A stretch of 64,000 bases of DNA from assembly GCF_016808095.1 (NCBI RefSeq), contig NC_068974.1, forward strand, positions 14,384,001 through 14,448,000, read 5' to 3'. Under the pieces are notes generated by a model. That model made no database searches, was not told where the DNA came from, and worked only from the letters and a program-made list of their open reading frames with translations. This DNA comes from Vigna angularis (lineage: Eukaryota > Streptophyta > Magnoliopsida > Fabales > Fabaceae). Of this stretch, positions 1 to 12,192 are shown piece after piece (the first letter of the stretch is position 1; each line of letters starts with the position of its first letter). Made by a program: the position numbers and the translations under genes.

Positions 1-983
1 ACACACTATCGTATTGCAATATGAACACCATTGATTCGACAAAAATTGTAAGGAAATGGCAGAACGCTTGCTCTCACAACTTCACCATCACAACCATACA
101 CAGATCACCATCATATACAAAGTCAACCAAATTCAATTACCAACAATTAATTAAAAATTCATAAATAAATAAAAAACTTAATTTAATTATTTTTCCCATT
201 GACGCACCCCACGAAATTACTAATTTCACACTTCCATAAACTAAAACAACGTTTTTAGTGCACCCCCACTTTTTACTAAATTCCCAACACCAAAGAAAAC
301 ACTTAATTCCAATACACCCCCTTTTTACTCGAAACACACTACCTTCTACATCTACCTTTTCAAGTGAACCCAAAGACCATTAAATTACATTTTCTCTCAC
401 TTCCAAGGTAGGTCCCACATGGAACCACCCTTCTCCTTTTACCAAACTCTATCTTTCTCTCTCCTTTTTTTTTCATTTACAACATTTCACTTCTTTCTCT
501 TTCTCTTTCTCTTTTGTTTTCAAAAGTTTCATTCACTCATCTTTTCTCATAAAATCATGGATCCCACTTCCCTCATTGTTTGACTTTTCAAACCAAACCA
601 TTTCTTCCTCACACCAAAGTTACGTAACCACTCTTGCTCCTTTCTCTTTTAATTTTTCAATCAATTATACTAAATCCACTTCACCCCTCCTTCTCTCACT
701 AAATAAAACCGTGGACCCCACTCCTTTTAATCTATTTTATATGTTAAATCTACAACTTCACCCCATGCACCAACACCTTTTACGTAGGAACCCCATCTTC
801 TCACATTCCTCTTTTTTTTTCATCTCTCCTTCATTTAATACTTATGGCCCCACCATATTATACATCACTTTCACTTTTTTTCCCTCTCTTCATTTCTTCC
901 ACCACTTACGCTGCAACACTCCACTTTCTTCCCCTCTCTCTTTTTTGTTTGGATCCCGCTATTTTAACAACGTTTTTTTAACA
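1..983. other. Gene-free AT/CT-rich flank
   Basis: Low-complexity, pyrimidine-rich plus strand with many CTTTCTC and CACCCC tracts. Open frames here read as Ser/Phe/Leu-rich filler with no recognisable domain. A phrase near 198 (ttgacgcacccc) recurs near 17782 on the other side of the large Mutator-like element, which hints that both flanks come from similar host sequence. No gene is supported. Confidence 0.6.
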
Positions 984-1224
984 CTAATTTGACAACACCA
1001 CGCGTCACTTTTGGATTGGACGAATTTGAATTTTTATTTTTTTTTGAAAACGTGGAGTTTAAACTGAGTAGGGCTTGTTTTAATTAAGCTTCCAAAAATA
1101 CCCCTGCTCTGTTGCATTCGAAATCAACGTGGTGTGTTTTACCCGTCGTTGTCTGTGGCTCTTCATTTCGTGTGCTTTTCATCTCGTGTTCTCGGTGTTG
1201 GTTCTCTGTCTCTCCCTCCATTTT
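984..1224 (+). repeat. Left MULE terminal inverted repeat (degenerate)
   Basis: The outer ~45 bases, from the ATTTGACAAC core, match the reverse complement of 17690-17734 at roughly 70% by eye. Both sides then run into leader-like sequence of a gene that starts inwards (CT-rich with ctctgtctctccctcc at left). The repeat is cut by the CACTA insertion at 1225. Confidence 0.5.
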
Positions 1225-3449
1225 CACTAGTAAAAAAACAACATTTAAACTCGCACAATAGGTTTCGATTTAAGAGAAATCGAAACCTATATTAACGCGG
1301 TGGCATTTTAGAAGTTTTGTCGAACTTATATGCCTCGATTCTCCCAGAACCGGAGTGAAAAATCGTTTCTGCCTCGGTTAAAATATAAATCGATGCCTAA
1401 CACCGTAAAATTTCCCTCCAAAAACGGACCTTTTTGTCTAACAGGATTCTGAACATGATCTACGGTTTTTGTTCGTTCAGAACAGAGGCATATGGGTGAT
1501 CAATATCTTCCGACATGCTTGATTGTTGTACGTTCAAATTATTTTTTTTCAAACCCTACGGCATCGGTTGGCTCATAACCGGTTTCGAAAGTTATTACTG
1601 CTTCGGGTACTGGTGGAACCGAGGCGTATAGTCATTTCAGATTTTTTTTTTGCGGGGGGAATAGGCATCGGGTAAAGGTAAGAAGCGAAGCATATAGGAG
1701 CTTTACTGCGTCGGGTAGATGATGAACCAAGGTGGTATTGTCTTACATAAGTTAAAAAATTTACCATACGAAAGTCTTCTTCTTCCTCGCAGTTTTCGAA
1801 AGGGTTCCTCTTCCTCGCAAGTTTTGAAAGCGCAACCTCTACAGCTCTTCTTCCCTAGCGCAACATTCTCCGTCGCGGTGAAGCTTTTCTCTCACTGATG
1901 GTCCAAGGTGTGACCTGTGACACCCGGGCACTGACGAGGACGGGGAGTGTTGGTGTTGCGTTGGTGCCTCCATTTGACTCGTCAACGCCGCCGCTGCACC
2001 AGCCCCACCGCACCGCCCCCGCTGCACCAGCCCCGCCGCACCGCCCCCGCTGCTCCGCTCTTGCCGCACCACAATCCTTGGCCGCTTCCTCCACGCCGTT
2101 CATCTTTCTCTTTACGGTGGCTTCTTCTTCTTCAAGGTAAGTATTTTGAAAACATGCAGTATCCCTGGTACGACCTCATTTGTTTCTCCTCTCTTGGGCA
2201 TTGTCTTTATTGAACAGTTTCTATAACAGATACTTAGTCTAAACTAAGTTTATTTTATGTTCTGTATAATGCTTATAGTTTTGTATTTGGAACCCACCTA
2301 TTAGTGTTCGGATACTTTAAGTTTGGTGTGGCCTTACAGTCATTTAAAAATGTGAATTCTTTTTTCAAATTTAAATTTTAGTCTTTTTGACTCATTCCCA
2401 TGTAGATATGCACGCTCAATTGCATCTTTGGCATTTTGACTGAAATAAGTGTCTGCAGTGCGCTAGTGTTTGATGAGTGTAAACTTATTAGTTGTTCTAT
2501 GACAATATCTTAATTGTTTATTTTTATATGGTCTTTGCTGTTATTGGAATTGAAGCTAAAATTGGGTATATTGAATCTTGGACTTTCAGTATAACAGTGG
2601 AAATTTAAACGGGTATGAAAGGAAAACATGTCAAGGATATCTAGTGATTATTGGTTTAACCAAACAAATGAGTATATACAATGTTGGATGACTTATTTGT
2701 TGTTCTATTACTGAATTGTAGTTGTTTAATTCTTTTAATGTTCTTTTCTGACATTGAAATTGAAGCTAGAGAAAATTGACCATGTTGGATCTTGGACTTT
2801 CAATGTTAATGGTGGAAATGTAAAGGGTTGTGAAGGAGAACATGACAAGGATAGCTATTGATTTTGTATTAGCGAGAACCTATTTGAGACTTACCATTTA
2901 GGACCTAATTCAGTAATTTACCTTGTATTGATTAAAAGATAACTTTTGCTCTGTCTTTTGCATTTCTAGCTCTAGGGAAAATATATTCGTCATAAAATTT
3001 CAGAAAATTAAAGCATAATTAAAGATTTAAAGAATATTATAAAAGATTGAAAAACCTCAGAAATAGTCAATGTGGGTCAAAAGAGGATAAAAGTCAAAAC
3101 GTGGTTTTCGAAACTAGGTGGTTTTAATTCTTTTCATGTGTTAATATATAAAAGAACAAATATCCCGGTATTAAAATATTTAAAGCATTTTTAAATAATT
3201 TAAAGCATTTAAATATGTACTAGTATAAAATATCATGTAAAGCATTTTTAAATAATTTAAAATATTTAAATAGAAGACAAATTAAGTAATTTAATTATAT
3301 ATCTAAAATTACAAATCTCAACACATAAACTTTAAGGTTAGAAATCATGAAACTAATTAATGTGTTGTTTGTTTTTGTCTAGATATTGTATTTTTGTTGT
3401 GAGGTTTTATACGCAGACACTCTCAATAGTTGATTGACTTTCAAGCTGG

Positions 3450-3572
3450 AAATGTATATGATTCCACCATGGATATGGAAGATCGACCGGAAGAAGACAA
3501 TTTAGAGGACATGATCCACGATGTTGGTGCAGAAGCTTTTGCCCAAGCGCATGTGTATGAAACGATGTCCAG
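3450..3572 (+). pseudogene. Fragment of CACTA Transpos_assoc-type gene
   Basis: The frame around 3465 encodes a segment with EEDNLEDMIHDVGAEAFAQ. It is nearly the same as a segment of the CACTA gene on the minus strand at 63690-63790, where it follows the CPCVNC transposase-associated motif. The fragment has about 40 codons, ends at an AGgtaag donor-like site, and is directly followed by sequence homologous to the last exon of the larger element (compare 50866-50943 minus). It is therefore an internal-deletion remnant. No catalytic residues remain. Confidence 0.75.
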
Positions 3573-3956
3573 GTAAGACACTTAAACTCGTGAGGAAAGC
3601 ACTGAATAAATATGTAATTCAATTATATAATAGTATGTAGTAGATATTAGGATATAGTAAATTCTAACTTTATGCTTCTAAGTTGTTTTATGCTTTTGTA
3701 CATTATTATTAGTTTAACTTTGTACATTGGATTGATTTATGTTTCAAAGTTGATTTATGATTACATTGGATTAATTTATGCTTTAAGAAGTTGATTTATG
3801 ATTACATTGAATGTATTTATGTTTTAATATAATTTTTATTCAAAATATATGCTTCTGAATTCTTCTGGACTGTTTTGGCTTTAAAATTATCTGTAGGTCT
3901 GTTTCTACAGTTGGGAATGTTGCAGAAACAAACCTGTTTATAAAAAACAAGGGGAA

Positions 3957-4290
3957 TATGCCTCGGTTGTGGCCATAACCGAGGCAGAAAACCCACCTAC
4001 AACATCGGTTCAAGTCCCAACCGAGACATAAAGGCTGGCGAAAAAAAACACCCTACTGCCTCGGTTCAAGTCCCAACCGAGGCAGTAGAGGTGGACATAC
4101 TGCCTCGGTTCCTTCTGAACCGAGGCATAAAGTCCTGCGAAAAAAATATTTAAAAAAAAAAGACATATTGCTTCGGTTGACTTTGAACCGAGGCGAAATC
4201 GTCCACCGTTTTGCCTCGGTTAAGAACCGAGGCATAAAAGTCTAGACTTTTTGCCTCGCCTGTATATTCCTCGGTTCAAGAACTGCTGCC
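3957..4290 (+). repeat. CACTA subterminal hairpin repeats
   Basis: About six short inverted repeats of the form GCCTCGGTT-n(5-12)-AACCGAGGC lie head to tail, separated by 25-50 bases, with some arms decayed to CTTCGGTT or CATCGGTT. The same motif lines the end of the CACTA element at 50127. In En/Spm elements, subterminal repeats of this kind bind the element-encoded DNA-binding protein; that role is inferred here. Confidence 0.75.
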
Positions 4291-4351
4291 AAAAGGCGAA
4301 AATAACCGTTGTCGTTTCCCCTTACTGCACTAGTGGAGGTTGTAGTGCGAA

Positions 4352-5839
4352 ATGGCCACGTCCCGTGAGCATGGTCCGTCGACCAAGGTAATTGCTTTCC
4401 GCTTCCATTTCCTTCAATGTGTTTTCGGTTTGGGTTTAGGTTTGGGATTGTGTTGTTTTGCTTATTTTGTTTTGGTTGATGCAGTTGACCGTTCGTCACT
4501 CATTTTCGACAAAGTAAATATGTACTTTGAACGAACGCTTGACAGACGACCATCGATCACTGATTGCGAAGACTCCATTTGGGTGGTTTTTAGATTTGGG
4601 TGTTAATGTTAAACTAGGTAGGAATATATTGAGTGAGTTATTGGTTAAGTGGGACGATTCCAGTAGTGGTTTTTTAGTTTGAAATAAAGTTGTGAATATC
4701 AATGAAAATGATTTTTATTTAGGATTGGGGTTGAGTACAGATGGTGAAAATATTAACTTAAAGGACGAAATGGGAAGTAGTACATGGGTGAAATACATAG
4801 GTAAAGGAACAAAAGATTTGAATTTGATATACAAATTTTTAATGCGAAAACACAAGAAAATGATACCTTGTTCTCATTTTTGTAGCCTTTACATATTGGT
4901 AGGGATATGTGAGATTTTATTTCCAAAACGTAGCGGAAAAGTGTTTCCCATAATGTTTAAAATTGTTGACAATTTAAGTGGTTTGGGTAGTTATTGTTGG
5001 GGTAGTCTAGTTTATCGTTTTTTGTTACGTAGTTTGTTCAAAGCTTCAGAAGCCTTGAAGAAAGACAAAGGTACAACGAACGTTTACGTGGATGGTTGTG
5101 TTTACATGTTGTAGGTAATTATTATTTATTGATTTAAAATGTAAATTGTTTGTTTATTGTGGGGTGCATTTTGTTTTTTACTAAAAGTTAAGATGATTTA
5201 TTTGTCTTAGGTATGGTTTTTTGAGCATTTCATTCCACCCGAAGGTCCAATTGAAAATTTTCCGAGAATATTGCATTGGATGAATATAAATGTGGGAGAC
5301 AACTTCGTAAAACGGTCTATGAAGACGGGTGTGGTATGTGGTTTGTTATCTGAGTTTTTGATGTTTTGGTATATTGACAAAACTTGTATACTCTGATATA
5401 TATGGTTAAATTTCAGGTTCTTGATGAGGTTTATATTGGTGCTTCAACCAAGGATAAGAAGGAATACAGACCAACACCAAAAAAAAAGGATGCCCAACCA
5501 ACACCAAAAAAGATACAAAAACGAAAACGAAGAGAAAGTTTTATGCGTGCCTTAAAGGACCAAGAATTTGTAATTGAAGAACTTAAAAGGAGGGTTCCTG
5601 GTCTGGAGGCACAGTTGGCTGAAGAGGAGGCAAGAAGAAAAAATCAAGATCACGGTGAAGAAAGTGCGCCTCGTACAGAACCATCGATGAACACTGGTTT
5701 TGTATCCCCTAGTGGCATTGACACAAACCAACCACCTTTGAAGACGTATGGGAGGGTTGGATCACGAAGGCGTTACAAGGGCAGAGCACTTAGGACTCCA
5801 TACACTAGAACTGTAGTGCTTAGAATTAAAAATGAGTGA
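4352..5839 (+). pseudogene. DUF1985-like MULE accessory gene (left copy)
   Basis: Four exons fit in one phase: 4352-4387, 4485-5114, 5211-5330 and 5417-5839, with GT-AG introns (gtaatt...gcag, gtaatt...cttag, gtggta...ttcag). The product would be about 400 residues. The N-terminal half has the pattern of plant DUF1985/mobile-domain proteins (FLDLGVNVKLGRN, then SYCWGSLVYRFLLRSL and FPRILHWMN). The C-terminus is basic, then coiled coil (ELKRRVPGLEAQLAEEEARR). Three in-frame stops break it: TAA 4515-4517, TGA 4680-4682 and TAG 5112-5114 (a CAG codon at the splice site changed to TAG). The start ATG at 4352 follows the CACTA right end by only 16 bases, so the native leader is probably the CT-rich sequence before 1225. 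The domain name is from pattern recall, not from a search. Confidence 0.65.
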
Positions 5840-6109
5840 TATGTGTTTTGAGTTGATTAAAGGGAAGTAAATGAACATTGTACATAGATGAACAAAACAC
5901 TGTGTAATGTATCCTATTTAATTGAATAATATAAAATATGATTATTTGGTTACGTTACATATTGTTATTTTGAATTGCATTGTTATTTCCTTCAAATTTT
6001 TCATTGTGATTTCAGGTTTTCTTTGGAATGTAAATGAATAAATTGGGCGTATTCTGATGGATGAATGAAACTTTGTTTGTGAAATGTTGAAGTTAGTAGA
6101 AGTTGTGGT

Positions 6110-7600
6110 TAAAAAAGCTCTATGGTAATCATTTACAGGTTACTGAGTTAATGTTTGGGTTTATGTGTCTATACATGGTTGGAAGTGATGTTTGGTGACC
6201 CCATGATGTGGGGAAACAATCATTGCTTGTAAGGGCACCAAGTTGGGCAAGTGTTGAGTTATGTGCCTGAAAAAACACTGTGGTAATCGTTTACAGGGCC
6301 CTAGTAAACGATTACGCGAGACAATTATGTTTTTTGTACAGAAAGTTCAACTCAAGGAGTCAGTTGTGGAGACTTGGGTGAGCAATGCCAATTTTTGTCA
6401 GTTAAAGTCAGAAGTCCAGTGTTATTGAGTTAATCTTTGTGTTTTAGTGATTATAGATGGTTGGAAATGATGTTTGGTGACCCCATGATGTGGGGAAATA
6501 ATCATTGGTTGTAAGGGCACCATGTTGGGAAAGTTTTGAGTTCTGGTCCTGAAAAAGCACTGAGGTAATCGTTTACATGGGCCTCGTCACCGATTACGCG
6601 AGAGCAATCTTGGTTTTGTACAGAAAGCTCAACTAAAGGAGTCAGTTGTGGTCACCTGCGTGACCAGTGCCAAAATTTGTCAGCTTAAGACACAAGTCCA
6701 ATGTTACTGAGTTAATCTTGTTGTTTTAGTGGCCGTAGATGGTGGGAAGTGATGTTTGGTGACCCCATGATGTGGGGAAACAATCATTTCTTGTAAGGGC
6801 ACCAAGTTGGGCAAGGGTTGAGTTTTGTGCCTGAACAAACACTGTGGTAATTGTTTACAGGGCCCTGGTAAATGATTACGTGTGAGAATTATGTTTTTTG
6901 TGCAGAAAGTTCAACTCAAGAAGTTAGTTGCGGAGACCTGGGTGACTAGTGCCAATTTTTGTCAGTTGAAGTCAGAAGTCCAGTGCTATTGAGTTAATCT
7001 TTGTGTTTTAGTGGCTGTAGATGGTTGGAAGTGATCTTTGGTGACCCCATGATGTGGGGAAACAATCATTGGTTGTAAGGGCACCATGTTGGGCAAGTGT
7101 TGAGTTCTTGTCCTCAAAAAGGCCTATGGTAATCGTTTACAGGGGCCTGGTAAACGATTACGCGAGAGAAATCTTGATTTTGTACAGAAAGTTACACTGA
7201 AGGAGTCAGTTGTTGTCACCTAGGTGACCAGTGCCTAAATTTGTCAGTTTAAGACACAAGTGTAGTGCTACTGAGTTAATCTTTGTTTTTTTAGTGGCAG
7301 TAGATGGTGGGGAGTGATGTTTGCTGACCCCCATGATGTGGGGAAACAATCATTGCTTGTAAGGGCACCAAGTTGGGCAAGTTTTGAGTTTTGGTCCTCA
7401 GAAAACACTTTGGTAATCGTTTACAGGGGCCTGGTAAACGATTACGCGAGAGAATTGTGTGTTTTGTACAGAAAGCTCAACTGAAGGAGTCAGCTGTGGT
7501 GACCTGGGTGACCAGTGCCTAAATTTGTTAGTTTAAGACACAAGTGTAGTGCTACGGAGTTAATCTTTGTTGTTTTAGTGGCAGTAGATGGGTGGAAGAT
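6110..7600 (+). repeat. ~283-bp tandem array, plus orientation
   Basis: Five full units plus a degenerate first one. Landmarks recur at 280-286-base spacing: ccccatgatgtgggg (near 6200, 6480, 6763, 7045, 7330) and the palindrome GTAATCGTTTAC...GTAAACGATTAC with a GC-rich centre (near 6275, 6563, 6846, 7130, 7411). The palindrome is best preserved in the last two units. No gene is seen inside. The same unit is found inverted at 12480-14935. Confidence 0.9.
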
Positions 7601-8415
7601 ATGATAAGCTTGAGTGAAGTTTAACACAGAGGTGCAGTGGTTTTGAATGTAATTAATGACTTCGTTAGCTAACTTCAAAAAACAAACCATGCCAACATAT
7701 AACTATCAAACATTTCATTCACATCAACAATATTCAGCATAATATAACATTTGTAACAATTAACATAGTCAACGTACATAAGATTTTGCATTCTAGGTTT
7801 TAAATATTACAGTTATCCATGAAATACTTATAGTCCTGATAATATAATATTACAGTTATCCATAAATAACTACTGCTTGAAAGTGCTTAAACCCAGCTAT
7901 ACCAACCTCCAAGTACTTAATTATTTTTGCATTGAAAGTGCATTTTCTGAAATCTTCTTTTGGTTTTCATTAAAGACAAGGTCTACTCCCATCTTCCGCA
8001 GTTTGGTCAGCACAATATTACCTTCATTTAAGGGGGAAATGAATGTGTTCAGAGGAGGTTGGTTAGGAGCATTTCACCTTCATTAAAGGACACAACCATT
8101 CCTGCAGTGTAGGTATGAATGTACTATGTTATTTATTTTTTTTCATGAGGCATTAAAGTGCTTACAGTGGTAAGTTTCATGAATGAATTTTATTTTGGTT
8201 ATTTTATTTATTTATGATAACCATTTACGTCTGAAGTTTTGAATTTGGAAAATATAAATTGGTCAGTAATATTAATGTTCATAGCCATTTCGTAAGGAAT
8301 TTAGTATGTGGTGGTCGATGTTTATGAATAGTTAAATCTGTTATTTGTCATACATGAATGATCCCAAAAAAATTTCATTTTAAACTCGTTTCAGGCTTCG
8401 GAAACGTGGTTGTGA
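7601..8415. other. Spacer and leader of the MULE transposase
   Basis: AT-rich sequence with no supported ORF. A likely splice acceptor (actcgtttcag, ending near 8394) lies 20 bases before the ATG at 8416 and suggests a leader intron. A short direct repeat (tattacagttatccat) occurs near 7805 and 7848. Confidence 0.45.
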
Positions 8416-10831
8416 TGTCCAACAACACAATTAATGTGGATGAAGTGGCTGAGTTTAATGATAATATTGATGACCGTAATGACAGCTTATACAACTTGGA
8501 GCCAACATTGTATATGTGTTTTCAAACAATGGTTGAAGGAAAATTTTTTTACACAAACTACGCCATTAGATGTGGCTTTGCTGTGCGCACTAGAACTTCT
8601 AAAAAAGATAAAAACAACAACGTCTACTACTTGAGATTAGTTTGCTCAAGGGAAGGGAAATATGTGTCTTCCATCAAACCCGAGGTTAAAACACTTCCAA
8701 GTCAAACAAAGCAATGTCCTGTTGGGATAACCATTGCAAGGAAGGACGACAAGTGGTTTATAAGAACTGTTGTTCTGGAGCATAGCCATGATGTTTGCCC
8801 TAATAACTTAAAGCTATTTGCTGGCAATAGAAAATTAAGCATGCAAGCTAAACACACCTTGGAGGTGAATGATGATGCTGGAGTAAGGATAAATAAGAGT
8901 TTCCTTAGCTTCGTGACCGATGCAGTGGCTTTGAAAACAAGGACTTCGTCGAGCGAGATGCAAGAAACTACATTGGGTAACACAGAAGATCTTTATGTAA
9001 CGATGGTGATGCTCAGGCCCTTCTACGACACTTTTCTTCAATGAAAGATATAAACGAGTTCTTCTATGACATTGCATTGGACGAAGGGAATAGAATTTGT
9101 AGTGTGTTTTGGACTGATTCAAGAAGTTGAGCCGCATGTGAAGAGTTTGGTGATGTGGTGTCCTTTGACACCACGTACTTAACAAATAAGTACGACATGC
9201 CATTTGCGCCTTTTGTGGGAGTTAACCATCATGGACACTCCATTTTACTTGGTTGTGGATTGCTCTCGTCGGAAGACACTGCCTCATTTGTATGGTTGTT
9301 CCAATGTTGGCTTAGATGCATGCGTAATAAGACCCCTGATGGGATTATTACTGACCAATGTAGGGCAATGGCCAATGCTATTGAAGAAGTGTTTCCAAAT
9401 ACGAGGCACATGTGGTGTTTATGGCACATCATGAAGAAGTTGTCCGAAAAATTCCAATCCCGTAAAAACAATGTGGCTATCAAAAGCGAACTACACTCAC
9501 TTATTTATGATTGGGGTTGTCCAACAGAATTTGAAAATGGTTGGCAAGAACTACTGACCACACATGGATTGAAGCAAAATGAATGGCTATGTAATTTGTA
9601 TGAAGAGAGACATAAATGGATTCATTGTTACTTGAGGAATTATTTCTGGGCAGGCATGTCAACAACTCAAAGAAGTGAGGGAATGAATGCTTTTTTTGAT
9701 GGATTTATTAATTCTAGTACCACACTTCAACAATTTTTGGTTCAATACGACAATGCCGTAAGGGTTAAGGCCCAAAAAGAAATACAAGATGACTTCTCCT
9801 CCCTGAACACCACGGTTGCTTGTGGGTCTCAATCACCGATTGAGAGACAATTTCAAGTGGAGTAGACAGATGCAAAGTTTGAGGAGGTCCAAGCAGAGTT
9901 TCGGTCAAGGATGAATTGTTTCATCAAAGACACTGTAAAGGCCAACTTATTCAACTCTTACACTATAAAAGAGGAACGAATGTGGGAGGGTAATTGTTTA
10001 CCAGATAAATTTTATAAAGTGCAATTTGATCCAGTCACCAAGAATACTACATGTTCTTGCAAATTATTTGAGTTTAGAGGCATCATTTGTCGGTATTCGC
10101 TATTGGTATTCGGTCAGGAAGATGTTCACAATGTTCCCTCTAAATACGTTCTACGACGGTGAAGCAAAAATATCTGTAGAAAGCACACACTCATTACAGC
10201 AACATATAGTAATTGTAGTCATCAACCTACAATGCAAAGATACCAAATTTTCTGTAAACGATTCTATGAAATTGGTGAGGTTGCCTGTGAGTCAGAACTT
10301 GCATCTACTCAATTGGAAAAAGAACTTGATTTTCTTGGTAAAAAGTTTGGGTTCAGTTCATCCATGACAAATAACATCATTAGTGATGGTGATGAACTAA
10401 GATTTGATATTGGTGCAAGCAGTTCAATACCCGATACTGCAAATAGAACTGTTGATGTTCTTGTTCACAATCTTGTAGCTGTTAAGCGAAAAGGACGGTC
10501 GCGCACAAACAGGTTGAAGTCAACCGTTGAGAAAAGAACCAAAAAAAGGAATTCGGCTTCAGCCAAAAACACTTCAACACCATCCGGACAACAATGTGTG
10601 AGTAATTCATGAGCTTGTTCAATACAAAAATTACTTTAATTTCTTAAAATTTGTTCTAAATACAAATTTTGTTGATTCAGGAAAGAAGGGCAGTTGATGT
10701 TCTACAAACTGATGAGGTTCTTCAGTTTCAATGCCAGTCTTACCAACTATCACAACAAACCGAAATGCCTCTTTCTGGATTTATGTCTTTGATGTCAACT
10801 GTACATAACAATTTCGATAACAACATTATTT
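8416..10831 (+). pseudogene. MULE transposase, FAR1/FHY3 type (broken)
   Basis: The domains are in the usual order. A FAR1 DNA-binding zinc-finger region spans 8500-8800 (FFYTNYAIRCGFAVRTRTSKK, LVCSREGKY, HSHD). Next is the MULE catalytic domain with all three acidic residues visible: Asp at 9167 (SFDTTYL), Asp at 9353 (ITDQCRAM) and Glu at 9677 (RSEGMNAFF), plus the C/H signature MWCLWH. A SWIM finger follows near 10048-10096, then a basic tail. A last exon is likely at 10681-10831 after a GT-AG intron from 10598. Breaks: a frameshift near 9000 and in-frame stops TGA 9128, TAG 9863 and TGA 10160. In the SWIM finger the final Cys-x-His reads Cys-x-Tyr (TAT at 10094). The family excises and inserts MULE DNA in the nucleus; this copy is not functional. 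Confidence 0.9.
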
Positions 10832-10956
10832 GATATATATTACTTCATTATTGTTCTTCTATGTATTTGATATGTATATTAAATTAAGAATGTTCGGTGA
10901 ATGACGTGTAACTGATGACTGTTTGAAATTCAATTTTTGGGACCAAAAAGCAGTCT

Positions 10957-11113
10957 TGTAATCGATTAGAATTAACATGTAATCGATTACACGTGCATGG
11001 TCAGTCCACATAACTACCCACCACATAACTATTTCACCCACGTGCCCCACTTTATTAATCGTGTACTTAACTAACCACTGACGACGCTGGTCAAAAACCT
11101 TTCCAACATTATT
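10957..11113. other. Short spacer with repeated TAATCGATTA motifs
   Basis: Between the two central MULE genes, taatcgatta and gtaatcgattac occur 25 bases apart near 10959 and 10981. They resemble the palindrome cores of the 283-bp arrays and may be related binding sites. No ORF is supported. Confidence 0.4.
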
Positions 11114-11152
11114 TTGTCTCTGAAAACCCTAAAAAAATTGCAATTGTTGATC

Positions 11153-12192
11153 ATGCAAGCAAGAAACAAAAGGCATCTTCTTCCCGTGGTGGACGTCATC
11201 GCCGCTGCAGTCCAACACCATCCCCACCATCATCCCCTCCAACGCCTAACAATGATCTCGTCTCGTCAGATGAACAATATGAGAAATTTGCACTACATTT
11301 TTTCAATCGTGAAATATTGGGAAGCAAATATCTGGAAGACGGTGACTTTGAAGGAACAAACTTTCAATTCTATGACATATTGGCCGACGCTGGGCTGACT
11401 GAGTTTGTGTCTTTAAGAAGACATTACTACCCAGAATTAGTCAGAGTGTTCTACAGCAACATGTCTATTTCGGATACCGAGGTTATTCGAAGTGAAGTAA
11501 AAGGTGTCAAAATCAGAGTAAGCCCTAATTTTTTCATCAACTGACAACCCTCCCAACTAATGGTGTTGGATATGAAGGACGTGTTGTCGATGAGTGGAAA
11601 GAGCAATACGATTCTGTAACTGCAAGGAAACTGGTGTGTAGAGATGATGCAGACAGACAATGCAGAATACTGGCGGGGAAAATGAAGGTTCAACCAAGGA
11701 TACTTCATTACGTTCTGACTCGAGTATTAATTCCTCGTGCAACCAATATTGGTCAGGCATCTGAAGAGGATATTATGCTTCTATGGGCACTTTTCAATTC
11801 CATACACATTAACTGGGGACATGTTATTAGATATAGGATGAAAAGAGCATTAAAGGACAAGGCAAAGTTGTCATATCCTCATTTGATAACCATCTTCATC
11901 GAACACTTTCAAGTGCCTACTGACACTGATCCTATTACAAATATTAAGTTCAAGCAAAAAATGGGTTATGAAGTTGTAGCCTCATTTGGTTATGTTCAGA
12001 ATGATGATGGAGAATGGGTTCCCAAAGACAATACCCCCCTCTCCCCCCCCCCCCCCCAAAGAACAACGTCAAGACCGACAACACGAGGATAATGAACAAG
12101 GCAAATCTTCTACAACACTAAATGATGTCATCAACTGCATAGAACAACTTCAGACCTTCGTTGGAACACGATTTGATGCCTTGGAAACGTGA
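11153..12192 (+). pseudogene. Putative plant transposon ORF (PF20167-like)
   Basis: A Ser/Pro-rich N-terminus is followed by a domain of the kind found in many plant transposon ORFs (YPELVRVFYSNM, SEVKGVKI, then EEDIMLLWALFNS and AKLSYPHLITIFIEHF). The same layout occurs in the ORF at 59621-60877. Two shifts break the frame: one near 11540, where the first frame stops at TGA 11542, and one at a 15-base C run (12043-12057), after which the C-terminal coiled-coil-like tail continues in another frame to 12192. It follows the transposase on the same strand, so it looks like the second central gene of the MULE. Its function is unknown, and the family label is from pattern recall. Confidence 0.6.
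12043..12057 (+). repeat. Poly-C tract of 15 bases
   Basis: An uninterrupted run of 15 C lies in a Pro-rich part of the transposon ORF. The frame before and the frame after the run differ by one step, so slippage in this tract is the likely cause of the break. Confidence 0.95.

Larger units (their letters stand above)
1225..4335 (+). mobile_element. CACTA (En/Spm) deletion derivative
   Basis: The sequence starts with CACTAGTAAAAA and ends with CACTAGTG read into the element from the other side. The right end and its ~750-bp interior match, in reverse, the end of a second CACTA element at 50127-50880. Between the ends are a GC-rich leader (1860-2140) ending in a good splice donor (gtaagt at 2139), a 1.2-kb intron-like AT-rich stretch, one transposase-gene exon remnant (3450-3572) fused to the last exon, and subterminal hairpins. 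The 3-bp flanks (ttt left, gag right) do not match, so the target duplication is lost or one end is displaced. It cannot move without a helper. Confidence 0.75.

Noticed and set aside
576..992. 138-codon open frame in the left flank
   Set aside because: Ser/Phe/Leu-rich filler from CT-rich DNA; no domain and no codon structure that suggests a gene.
1839..2213. Overlapping Ala/Pro-rich frames on both strands
   Set aside because: They come from a GC-rich repeat (caccgcccccgctgcacc type) in the CACTA leader, and frames on both strands are equally open.
6110..7600. CRISPR-like array of palindromes
   Set aside because: Unit length is 283 bases, spacers are themselves repeats, and the sequence is plant nuclear; this is a satellite array.
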